Position numbers and translations under genes: made by a program. From assembly GCA_009731375.1 (NCBI GenBank), contig BJOX01000305.1, forward strand, positions 314,879-339,379: a DNA stretch of 24,501 nucleotides, in the 5' to 3' direction. Source of the stretch: Paulinella micropora (lineage: Eukaryota; Cercozoa; Imbricatea; Euglyphida). Every line of letters starts with the position of its first letter. Positions within the stretch are counted from its first letter, which is position 1. Under the pieces are notes generated by a model that was given only the letters and a program-made list of their open reading frames with translations, was not told the origin of the DNA and searched no databases. Positions 7,691 to 17,310 of the stretch are shown here, piece after piece.

Positions 7691-9392
7691 TAGGCGCAGA
7701 TAGGTAAATATACGACCTTTTCTTATACCCCTATACACAGTGATGTATAGAAGAGCTATATCTCTTTAAGATGTAGTTATATCCGTTTTTATTTATATAC
7801 TTTTGAGCCGGTTGAAAACGATAATATTACGATTCATAACCGGTACTACTTTTTTAAGCCGTATAATATTATCGTTAGGGGTGACAATGGGAAATGCCTC
7901 TCTTTTTCCTTTTTGTTGCTTGGCTCTGACAGTCTCCTACATTTTCCGCCATACTGGTTTTCTCTCTTTGCAGAGGAGGAAGATTAGGTTATTTTCAGAG
8001 TGCTGTGGAATTGGAAGGATTAATACCCCGGCTTGCAATAAATAATATCTTTTGATTAGAACCGACAAAAGTGGAGTCCCAGCCTAGATTTTCAAGTTAT
8101 ATCCTCCAAATTTCAATTTAGCAATTTGAAAAAAGCCACTCCCCTGAGCAAAGAAAGAAGGAAAGGTAGTGGAGGAGTGTAAGAAAGGAGTTGGGGAGGT
8201 GTTAGCAGCTTGCAGTGCACAAAAACAACAGTGAAATCTTGCACAGAGGCCCATAAAGCGGCACGGCAAGACACTTGTTGTGTGTACGGTTTTGACACCT
8301 CAAGCAGTGTGTTTAGAGTGTGTAAGGTACATAGAAAGTGTACTCAGTGGGACAGAAACATTAGGGGGCTCACTAGTGTGATTGTCGACACATTGTCGAG
8401 CCAGAGGAGTGCTTAACAAACACACACAAGGAGAGGGAAAACACCCTCCTATCAGTTCTGTCAACACTCCTACACGTATACCTACACATACTCCTCATGA
8501 ACAGAATAACCAACAATTACACGCTCTAACTCTTGTTTGTACTGCCACAAACACGTAACACACACAAACGTTGTTGACACGTCAACACGCGCAAAGAGGC
8601 AGAAGAAAAACAAACAAACGACACCATACAGAATTCTATTCCTTTGGCATAAAACCTGTTTGTACAAACAACACCTATCCCACACCAAAGAAGGTAGCAA
8701 TCTCTTAAAGGGGTGGTAGGCCAGTCTATTAGGACATAGGCCGGGGGAATTGAGTGTAAATTGAAGACAGGGAGGCAAAAAAGGAGTGTGTTTTGGGAAC
8801 AATTTTTATTTTTGTTCACAAACAACGAAACACACGCCCCACATCACACTCAAACACTCCAAACGTGCTGTGTGGTGGCATATAGGTCAGCAAGGACAAG
8901 AACTCTGATACCGAGTGGCTTCCAAGACAATCGACAGCAAGTGTGTGAAGAGTCTACAGCACTCGGTATGTACACACAAAAACATACATGACAACACTCA
9001 CAAACCAACCTACCACAATCAGACAAGATAAACGACGGTTGTTCTTTGAGTTGGAAAAAGATTCCTTCGTGAAAAAGGAAAAGAATAGGGTGATCCATTG
9101 GGCAGAGCCCAGAAGGAATCATCGAAAACCTTTTTGTACTTTTTCTGCTGTGTCATAGGAAAGGTGGTTACAGAGTTGCAGGAAATTTGTTGTGTATTGC
9201 CAGGGTGCACACGTACACTTCGTCTGGCTTGGCAGAAGGAGCAGCAAGGCTTCCCCCGACAGAGGGGGAGGGTGAGTCCACCAATCCCTTGACTGTTATC
9301 TGTTGACTGTTGTGTTGGGTGTGAGTTGGTTGTTGTGGTGTATAACATCGTGCTTGACACAAGCATTGACGACACAGTGAACAGAACACACG

Positions 9393-9435
<43 letters not shown>

Positions 9436-9566
9436 AAACACAACAGCACACTCACACACACACACACGAGAACATACGACTCTGCTCGTCTCAAACCCTC
9501 AGGGGCACACTGAAAATTGCGTGGATAGGCTCTACAACGAGATCATCCACCGCAGTAAAACTAGAC
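7691..9566. other. intergenic region upstream of the 9567 gene
   Basis: No convincing coding frame. An interleaved inverted repeat lies at 7817-7876. A purine-rich patch lies at 8150-8200 and scattered CACA tracts at 8420-8570. From about 8760 the sequence becomes A/C-rich. A (CAA)n run at 9393-9433 sits about 130 bases before the first ATG of the next gene, and a CA run follows it. Part of this stretch may be promoter and 5' untranslated region of that gene. I see no clear TATA box. Confidence 0.5.
9393..9433. repeat. (CAA)n microsatellite
   Basis: About 13 perfect CAA units with a CA-rich flank lie shortly before the gene starting near 9567. This may be a 5' leader repeat of unknown significance. 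Confidence 0.85.
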
Positions 9567-11872
9567 ATGTCTGAGGACGCAGAAGGTAACGACACACCCG
9601 CCACAAGGCGGCGGTTTTACCACTCCTGCAAGGGGAGGAAGCAGAGCACAGGAGGAACCTGTCCCTCGCTCCCCATGGAGAGGGCCCGACAATGGATTGG
9701 TAATTCCGGCTCGTGCAATTCAAACGAAGGTAGTGCTGGACCGATACCGAGGCCCAGCAGAGGGATGGCCTGGCAACCCTCTAGATGACCAGGAACATGG
9801 GACAAACCTAAACGACAACTCGATGCATCTTTTCCCGAATAATATGTACAAGGAGGCGACTTGGTACAGGTGTATGTTCAAGGAGCCCTCGATACAAGGG
9901 GCTATTGGCCTAATGTATCTGTTCAATCCGAGCCTTACTGCAAATGGCACCAGTACCATACACCATGTTATGGACCTCTACAGGGTTCTGGCAACTGTGC
10001 GTGACTCCTTATTAGACGAGGCGTGGCAGATAAACCACCAAAGGTATCAAGCTTTGCTGAATACCTTATTCGTCGAGAAAAAGGATCTGCAACCCTCTCT
10101 CACTTTTCCTTTCACACAGGACCCAGATAAAGAACTAGCTATAGACACCAAGTGGCCTAACTCGGCAGGATTGCTGGTTTTTATCTCGGAGATACAAGCT
10201 TGGAATATAGTATCGGCACGAAACCTAAGTGCTGCGGTTGCAATTTGGAATCTCACCCTCACAGAGCACAAGAGCTGGAAAAAACAGCTTCTCCCCTCTG
10301 AGGACGATTCAGCAGCAGCTGCCCAAGCCCGAGACACCCTTAACGAGCTGCTTGATACTATCGTACAGCATCAGTGGACTTGGGTGAGTAGGATGGCAAC
10401 GAAGTTTAAATACTTCAAGGCCAACATGGTGTTTGAGAAGGTTGTCAGAAGTGGAAAAGCGGTGGAAAAGAAAATCGCTCCCCATCCGGCGGTTAAGCTC
10501 TACTGGTGCAATTTCCTCGCTATTTGCGAGTTGGTAGCACAGACCATCAGTGACATCCTCCGAATTTGCCTAGCGAACGAGGCTCATGTCACATACGGCA
10601 ACGATGGTAGAGCAACTATCGTCCCAGAGGGAACGACATTCGTTTTCTTCCACAGGAAGGTAATTGTCCCGCCTCCGGGTAACAACGGGGGTGGCGGGCA
10701 TAACTCCAAACACCACGGAACAACAAAAGACTGCGAACGACAAGTTGGTCGAACGAGCTCTGACTCGCCTCGACAAGGCCACAACTTTCGACTATGGCAA
10801 ATATAACCCGCAAGTTAATATCGATTATGGCGAGGGTATCTTGCTTTTATTGGACTATACATGTCTAGACAGCACAATTGGGCAGTTCAGCCTAACTGCT
10901 GCCGACACGAAACAGATTTTAGCCAATAAAGCCAGTCGGTGGGCTTCCCAAGACTTGTTGACCCATAAGTGGCCCCAATGGGACGAAGAAGCGGGCAAAT
11001 TGATTCTAGGGGGACACTTGAAGCCCCCTATGCGACCTCATCACCTGCTCGAACAATTTGTCAAGGGGGCCAATTGGGGTTTCATGTGCGACCCTGTCAT
11101 AGTCGCGGACCTTGCAGGGGAGAGATACATTCGAAACGTCTTGTCGCAGGCACAAGATGCCGATGACCGAGCTTTCTCGCTTCAGAGCTTTCGCGTTGAC
11201 CGATTGGTCGAAGTATCCGCGTGGGATGCAGCTTTTGTGAAGAAGATATTCAGCCCAAAAACTGACAAGGACGAACGTATGCGGAGAGCAAACATCCTGC
11301 TGCAAGCAATGCAGGCTGTAGGATTGTCGTTGCCGGACCATCAGCCCAAGGCGAACGAACCACAGTTCGACATACTGTCCTTCGTCACATCCACCTCATG
11401 GGGAGACCACTCTTATACGGGGTCCAGATCCTATCAGAGATCCCCCTCGAGTTCACCTAACCCATACTGGTCATCGTCGTCGAGCTCATCGAGCTCCTCG
11501 AACCCGTATTGGGGCCAGGGGCTGCGACATTCTCCAAACCCATACGCATCTACATCTTCTCCAGCGGGGGGTAGCCCTAGCCCATATGCCCAACAATCTA
11601 CTTCGGGGTTTCATTCTCCACCACTGGTGGGCTTGACATCGCCACCTCATACTTACCAAGCACCACAGTTTACCATGCCTATCTACTCACCACCGCCCTT
11701 ACCACCCTCCATGTTACCTCCCACACCACCGCCAGTTAGCCAGACACAAGGGGGCACCCGATCGCCATCTTCCGGACTTTTTACCTTCGACTCTCCCGCC
11801 TTGTATCGGCGTATGTACCGCCTCATTGCTATTGGGTGCTGTGGAGTGCCCGGGAGTGTGTGCCATCGTTGA
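9567..11872 (+). CDS. unrecognised gene with probable short intron(s); Ser/Pro-rich NPY-repeat tail
   Basis: Three plus-strand frames succeed one another. An ATG at 9567 opens MSEDAEGNDTPATRRR in one frame. A second frame, open from 9565 to 10806, carries most of the first half; its first ATG is at 9823, MHLFPNNMYKEATW. A third, open from 10664 to 11872, carries the rest. A 70-base intron at 10660-10729 (AAG before GTAATT, ending AAAAG) joins the second and third frames exactly in phase 0. The first switch may use the donor AAG/GTAACG at 9586, but its acceptor is unclear. The body has long helical, Trp-rich, globular-looking stretches (for example AGLLVFISEIQAW and ASRWASQDLLTHKWPQW). From about 11380 the chain is disordered: Ser runs, NPYW twice, NPYA, SPYA, then Pro-rich TPPPVS. 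I recognise no family. A Gag-like structural protein or an orphan host gene are both possible. It converges on the minus-strand path ending at 11829, with 44 bases of overlap. Confidence 0.55.
10660..10729 (+). other. putative 70-nt intron
   Basis: GT at 10660 follows AAG, giving the donor context AAG/GTAATT, and the AG ends at 10729 in ACAACAAAAG. Removal joins codon-aligned frames (phase 0 on both sides) and avoids the stop TAA at 10661-10663 in the downstream frame. The acceptor lacks a pyrimidine tract. The alternative is a plain frameshift mutation within 10664-10806, where both frames are open. Confidence 0.45.
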
Positions 11873-13775
11873 CACGACTTTCCCATGAGGCAGGGCCATA
11901 CCCAAAATCGACGTTCTGTAAGCCGTTAAAAGCCAGTGCGTGATGAAAATAATCACACAAAAAACCGTTGGCGGGTTGCCAAGTTTGTCTAACCTCTGTA
12001 TCCCGTACGGGCAATGAGCCGGACCAGGATCGATGGCTAATGAGCTGAGAGGTTGATTGGTTTGCCGTGGGATTGTACGTGTTTTCTTTTTCTTTGTCGC
12101 CGGCTGACGTGGGGGCGGGGGCCTGCCCAAAACAGCAGGCACACATGAACTTGCCTTTCCCGGACGTCGACACCGTCGTCCTCGTTCTTGTAGGTGATGC
12201 CGTTGACGATGATGCGGCTTCCCCGCGTCGACGTCCTCGTCTGACCAAGCTGATGCGTGGTGGCGATGTCATAGCACTGCTGCTGTGCGATGGTGTGGTC
12301 CTGCCGTCGTCTCGGCGAAGTCGCTTTTCCCTCCTAGGTGGTAGACTAGGGTGGTGTTGGATGATGTGGTGTTCCGGACGGCCTGCTGCCATCCTCGTAG
12401 AGATGAACCATGGCGTCGGTCGTGGCATGGGGTACGCGTAGCTGGCTTCCTTCGGCCTCCATGGTGGTGGCCAATGAACGGGCGGTGGTGGGAAACCGCA
12501 GATCGTCAGGTTGTCGCTGTTAACGCTCTGGAGATTGTGCCAGTGGGACAATGCTCGCTGGTAATCATTTTCATCTATCTGTTGTGATCGGCTCAATCAT
12601 TCCCACGGTATGTTTGGTCGTTTGTCTGGGTGATGCAGGTTTGGGTGCATCGGCACAGGGTCGGTCCCATGCATGTCGTACATGTCTGGTGCACGGCCGT
12701 CTGCCTTGAGCCATGGGTGAGGGAAGCGGTTCCATACGTTGGCTGCACATCGCAGGTAGAGGTTCCTCAAGTAGGGGATGTCGTTGGTGGGTGGATTGAT
12801 CGTGATCGGTACGCTCCTCTCCCCCTCGATGTTGCGTTGGGTTGTTTCCTCTCCCCTGCGCTTGTCTTCAAGTAGTTGCATGAACTCCCTGACGTCCGGT
12901 GTTTGCCACACCCACTCCTCCGGGTTCGTTGGGTTCGTTGGGTTCGGTGGGTCCGCTGGGTTCGGTGGGTCCGCTGGGTTTGGGGGGTTCGATGGTTGCT
13001 TGGGCGGGTATCTCAAGTGAGGTCCAGCGACGATGCGAGTACCCGTCAACGATCCATAAGCCCGTCTGGCTTGTGGGTCGTGTGCGATGTCTGCAGTTGT
13101 TGCCCTTGCGTCCAGTAGGCTGGCGAAGCGTTGATCCAGTGTCCGTTCAGTGTTGATGTCCACTCGAGTCTGTGCCTCTGGTCCGGTTGATGGCGATGAG
13201 TGTGGGTCTCTCACTTCCTCTGCCTGTGCTGGCTCGACTTCATCTGAAGTGATCCGCTGTCTGTTTTTGTTGTCATCCAGGTTGAAGCTGAACATGCCAC
13301 CTCCGCTGTCCGCCGTAGGTTGCAACGGTGCGTCGGGAAACGATGCAGTCGATGGGGTTGCCTGTTCTTCATCGCTCTCATCCTTCTCTGAGTCGGCATC
13401 GAACATGTATACGTCAGCAGAGTTGTCGTCGTCCCACTGGTCGGTGGGTGCCTCCTTCTCGCCTTCACTTTCCTGATGCTGCCCGTCTACTGTTAAGTTT
13501 GCGTTGCTGCTCCGTTGGGTACCAGATTTCGGTGGAGGTGTGGCACGCGTCGTTGACTTGGTCGACTTTTGGGATCGTCGAGGTAACGGGCACTCTGCCC
13601 CCGAATGAGTCGGCTTACCTTCACAACCTTTGCGTGTGCAGGTGGCTCGGCAGTCTCCAGCGACGTGGTTGGTGCGGGAGCAGTTGTGACATTTCTTTTG
13701 TTGCCCCGCCGTTGGCGGTCCCGCGGTTAGCTCCCCCTCAACTTCGGTTACCTCCATTCTTCTGCTCGTTTGCAT
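11829..13775 (-). CDS. CCHC zinc-knuckle protein (Gag-like) with an in-frame TGA
   Basis: From ATG at 13775 the minus-strand frame runs to TGA at 12599-12597, then stays open in the same frame to 11829, for 648 codons in all. Residues 29-42 read CHNCSRTNHVAGDC, an exact C-x2-C-x4-H-x4-C zinc knuckle. CTRKGCEGKPTHSGAEC follows as a second, non-canonical Cys/His cluster. Zinc knuckles of this kind bind RNA in retroelement Gag proteins and in some cellular RNA-binding proteins. Next come acidic Asp/Glu/Ser stretches (DADSEKDESDEEQ), a repeated Pro-Asn-Pro segment (PPNPADPPNP and PTNPTNP, about 12915-12990), and a Trp-rich end NIPWE before the TGA. After it, LSRSQQIDENDYQRALSHW reads like continued protein. 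Further on there is an Arg/Ser-rich stretch and CACCFG. The end near 11829 may be out of the true gene. No protease, reverse transcriptase or integrase is seen. Confidence 0.5.
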
Positions 13776-13989
13776 AGTTGGCGATGACAGGGGTCTGGTA
13801 TTCGTTGCCGGGTCCGAAGCCTTGCGCGTGATGCTGTTGTAGCATCAGTCGGGAAAACTCGTCAAAGGTAGGTTTCTCGTGATCCGACTTCGACCAGTAC
13901 AGTGTAGTGCCTACTGTCTTCAGGTAGTCGTGGTGTGATGCATGGAGTTTGTGCAGGGCAATGACTTTCTTCTCACTTCCTCTAGAATG
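13738..13989 (-). CDS. upstream exon or frame-shifted segment of the zinc-knuckle gene
   Basis: A minus-strand frame bounded by stops reads GSEKKVIALHKLHASHHDYL, then TLYWSKSDHEKPTFDEFSRL and NEYQTPVIANYANEQKNGGN. It has protein-like composition, with amphipathic helical stretches and no simple repeat. It ends 38 bases inside the zinc-knuckle frame that starts at 13775, in a different frame. Position and content suit the part of a Gag-like protein just before the knuckle. It could be joined by a short intron, by frameshifting, or be broken by mutation; the sequence does not decide. There is no ATG at its head. GAA/GTGAGA near 13975 is donor-like for the frame before it. Confidence 0.4.
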   Translation of the reverse strand, partial: HSRGSEKKVIALHKLHASHHDYLKTVGTTLYWSKSDHEKPTFDEFSRLMLQQHHAQGFGPGNEYQTPVIANYANEQKNGGNRS

Positions 13990-14381
13990 TTGCTAGCATG
14001 TTCCCATGCAGTCCACCTGTGCACGTTTGCGCCCACGGGCTTCTCGGGACATGGCATGACTTTATGATCAGTCGCGTTGTCTTCATCGGTCCAGCCTAAC
14101 TCAAACGTAGCATTGTCTACATCTGCTGCACTTGCTACGTAGTAATGAATTCGGAAGTCACAGGCATCCCTCCGATCCGCACCAGGATGAGCAATGACTT
14201 TGCCCAGCCACACCTTTCCATGCTCGTCGCAAACAGCAGTAATACAACCTAACGCAGGTATCCACTGCTCCTGCTCCTCCGAATCGCTAGAGGATGCGCC
14301 TGCCTGAACTGTTTTGGCGCGGCACTGGCGCTTGGGTCTACTGGAAGAGCCCTTGCTTGGATCGTCCGATTCTGTGCACGT
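13920..14381 (-). CDS. unrecognised partial frame with chromodomain-like ending
   Basis: The frame opens after a TGA near 14382 and stops at 13920. It begins with an acidic/Ser-rich linker (ESDDPSKGSSSRPKRQC, then ASSSDSEEQEQW). A compact-looking segment follows: WIPALGCITAVCDEHGKVWL, GKVIAHPGADRRDACDFRIH, ..., and HRWTAWEHASNILEEVRRKS. The last block, W-x2-W/T-W-E-x-A-x-N-I-L, resembles the end of a chromodomain (TWEPxxNIL). The rest does not convincingly match one, so this is a weak hint only. There is no ATG at the head and the GAA/GCA array lies directly upstream, so a 5' exon is missing or the gene is decayed. It overlaps the frame at 13738-13989, and the two may be consecutive exons. 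Confidence 0.35.
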   Translation of the reverse strand, partial: TCTESDDPSKGSSSRPKRQCRAKTVQAGASSSDSEEQEQWIPALGCITAVCDEHGKVWLGKVIAHPGADRRDACDFRIHYYVASAADVDNATFELGWTDEDNATDHKVMPCPEKPVGANVHRWTAWEHASNILEEVRRKSLPCTNSMHHTTTT

Positions 14382-14424
14382 CGCCCTTCATCCTCCGACT
14401 CAGCTTCCTGGGCAGCATCAGCAA

Positions 14425-15840
14425 AAGCAGGAGCAACAGCAGCAGAAGCAGAGGCTGCAGCAGAAGCACCAGCGGCAGCAGCAGCAGCGGCAGCAGCAGC
14501 AGGAGCAGCAGCAGCAGGGGCAGCAGCAGCAGCAGCAGAAGAAGAAGAAGAAGAAGAAGAAGAAGAAGAAGAAGAAGAAGAAGAAGAAGAAGAAGAAAAA
14601 GAAGAAGAAGAAGAAGAAAAAGAAGAAGAAGAAGAAGAAGAAGAAGAAGAAGAAGAAGAAGAAGAAGAAGAAGAAAAGGAAGAGGAAGAGGAAGAGGAAA
14701 AGGAACTGGAAGCGGAAGAAGAAGAAGAAGAAGAAGAAGAAGCAGAAGAAGAAGCAGAAGAAAAAGAAGAAGAAGAAGAAGAAGCAGAAGAAGAAGAAGC
14801 AGAAGAAGAAGAAGAAGAAGAAGAAGAAGAAGAAGAAGAAGAAGAAGAAGAAGAAGAAGAAGAAGGAGGAGGAGGAGGAGGAGGAGGAGCGGCAGCAGAA
14901 GCAGAGGCTGCAGCAGAAGCAGCAGCGGCAGCAGCAGCGGCAGCAGCAGCAGGAGCAGCAGCAGCAGGGGCAGCAGCAGCAGCAGCAGCAGAAGAAGAAG
15001 AAGAAGAAGAAGAAGAAGAAGAAGAAGAAGAAGAAGAAGAAGAAGAAGAAGAAGCGAAGAAGAAGAAGAAGCGAAGAAGAAGAAGAAGAAGAAGAAGAAG
15101 AAGAAGAAGAAGAAGAAGAAGAAGAAGAAGCAGCAGAAGAAGCAGAAGAAGAAGAAGAAGAAGAAGAAGAAGAAGAAGGAGGAGGAGGAGGAGGAGGAGG
15201 AGGAGGAGGAGCGGCAGCAGAAGCAGAGGCTGCAGCAGAAGCAGCAGAAGCAGCAGCAGAAGCAGCAGAAGCAGCAGTAGCGGCAGCCGCAGCAGCCGCA
15301 GAAGCAGCAGCAGCCGCAGCAGCAGGAGGAGCAGCAGCAGCCGCAGCCGCAGCAGGAGGAGCAGGAAGAAGAAGAAGAAGAAGAAGAAGGAGGAGGAGGA
15401 GGAGTAACAATAGTAGGAGGGGTAGGAGTAGGAGTAGTAGAAGAAGAGGCAGCAGAAGCACAAGCAAGAGGAGTAGGAGTAAGAGGAGCAGGAGTAGGAG
15501 CAGCACAAGCAGGAGTAGGAGCAGCACAAGCGGAGTAGTAGGAGTAAGAGTAGTAGGAGCAGCACAAGCAGGAGTAGTAGGAGTGAGAGTAGTAGGAGCA
15601 GCACAAGCAGGAGTAGTAGGAACACCACAAGTAAGAGGAGTAGGAGTAGAAGCAGCAGGAGTAGGAGTAAGAGGAGCAGCACAAGCAGGAGGAGTAGGAG
15701 TAGGAGTGGGAGGAGAAGGAGAAGGGGGGGGGGGGGGGGGGGAGAAGCNNNNNNNNNNTCATCAACAGCATTAGCATCCGCATCAGCATCAGGCAGCAGC
15801 AGCAGCATCAGGCAGCAGCAGCAGCAGCAGCGGCAGCAGC
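14425..15840. repeat. GAA/GCA/GGA trinucleotide array with higher-order repeat
   Basis: Almost pure purine triplets (GAA, GAG, GGA) alternate with GCA-rich blocks. The block AGCAGAAGCAGAGGCTGCAG recurs at 14441, 14894 and 15216, each time passing into GCA-rich and then GAA-rich DNA (in the third copy only after a longer GCA stretch), so the array has a longer period of about 450 and 320 bases. From about 15400 it degrades into GGAGTAGTAGGAG and AGCAGCACAAGC variants. A G-run and 10 Ns (15749-15758) interrupt the end. The open frames on both strands are poly-Lys/Glu, Leu, Ser or Ala strings typical of triplet arrays, and I do not count them as genes. Confidence 0.85.
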
Positions 15841-15872
15841 GGTAGAAGAAGGTTCCTTTTTGTTACAAATTC

Positions 15873-17310
15873 AAAGTGGCCCGCCACTTGGCGGGGCCAC
15901 TTGCCAAGTGGCGGGCCACTTGGCCGGGCCACTTGCAAGTGGGGGGCCAGTTTGAGGGGCCACCTTTTTTTTTGCAGACGCATAGTGTTCCTTCCAGCAA
16001 TATTCATCGGCAGCGCACAAACAATAGCGATTCAGGAGCCACTTGCATGTGGTCCCTCAACGAGGCGCCTCGTTGAGGAGCCACCTTTTTTTTTGTAGAC
16101 GCATAGTGTTCCTTCCAGCAATATTCATCGGCAGCGCGCAAACAATAGCGATTGAGGGGCCCACTTGCAAGTGGCTCCTCAACGAGGCGCCTCGTTGAGG
16201 AGCCACCTTTTTTTCTTGTAGACGCATAGTGTTCCTTCCAGCAATATTTATCGGCAGCGCGCAGACAATAGCAATCATCCGGGTCCGTCTTATTAATTTT
16301 AAAATTTGCATTTGATTATTAATGAACTACGCCTCCCCCCGCCACTTGGCGGGGCCACTTGCAAGTGGCCCCGCCAATTGGCGGGCCACTTTCAACGAGG
16401 CGCCTCGCTGAGAGCCACGTTTTTTTTTGTGTAGACGCATAGTGTTCCTTCCAGCAATATTCATCGGCAGCGCGCAAACAATAGCGATTGAGGGGCCACT
16501 TGCTGCAAGTGGCCCCTCAACGAGGCGCCTCGTTGAGGAGCCACCTTTCTTTTTTGTAGACGCATAGTGTTCCTTCCAGCAATATTCATCGGCAGCGCGC
16601 AGACAATAGCAATCATCCGGGTCCGTCTTATTAATTTTAAAATTTGCATTTGATTATCAATGAACTACGCCTCCGGCGGGGCCACTTGCCAAGTGGCGGG
16701 CCACTTTCAACGAGGCGCCTCGTTGAGGAGCCACGTTTTTTTTTTGTAGACGCACAGTGTTCCTTCCAGCAATATTCATCGGCAGCGCGCAAACAATCGC
16801 AATTGAGGGGCCACTTGCAAGTGGCGCCTCAAGGAGCCACCTTTTTTTCTTGTAGAAGCATAGTGTTCCTTCCAGCAATATTCATCGGCAACGCGCAGAC
16901 AATAGCAATCATCCGGGTCAGTCTTATTAATTTTAAAATTTGCATTTGATTACTAATGAACTACGCCTCCCCCCGCCACTTGGCGGCGCCACTTGCAAGT
17001 GGCACCGCCAAGTGGCGGGCCACTTTCAACGAGGCGTCTCGTTGAGGAGCCACCTTTTGTTTTTGTAGACGCATAGTCACCCGTTCCTTCCAGCAATATT
17101 CATCGGCAGCGCGCAAACAATAGCGATTGAGGGGCCACTTGCAAGTGGCCACTCATTTTTTTGTAGACGCATAGTGTTCCTTCCAGCAATATTAATACTA
17201 ATACTCATCGGCAGCGCGCACTGAGACAATAGCAATCATCCGGGTCCGTCTTATTAATATTAAAATTTGCATTTGATTCACATTAATTAATGAACTACGC
17301 CTTCTGGCAG
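15873..17310. repeat. alternating A/B compound tandem repeat built of large palindromes
   Basis: Nine units begin at a T-run plus GTAGACGCATAGTGTTCC (T-run starts 15965, 16086, 16208, 16420, 16546, 16736, 16842, 17055, 17156). All share CCAGCAATATTCATCGGCAG. Type A units (about 100-126 bases) continue AAACAATAGCGATTGAGG into the palindrome GGCCACTTGCAAGTGGCC and mostly a second one, CAACGAGGCGCCTCGTTG. Type B units (about 150-213 bases) continue AGACAATAGCAATCATCCGG, an AT-rich block (TTTTAAAATTTGCATTTG) and AACTACGCC. All but the last then have CGCCACTTGGCGG-type palindromes. The order is A A B A B A B A B. A palindrome-only lead-in lies at 15873-15964. No coding frame is credible. Confidence 0.85.

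Noticed and set aside
12597-12599. TGA as selenocysteine
   Set aside because: The surroundings show no redox motif or recognisable selenoprotein family, and I cannot see a supporting downstream hairpin. Readthrough or mutation is simpler.
14249-15808. Large Ser/Leu/Ala/Lys-rich proteins in the GAA/GCA array
   Set aside because: Triplet repeats leave frames open on both strands at once. The residues follow the repeat in each frame, with no independent coding signal.
15873-17310. CRISPR array
   Set aside because: Repeats are long, unequal and internally palindromic. The parts between shared blocks are themselves repeated and not unique spacers. There are no cas genes and the context is eukaryotic.
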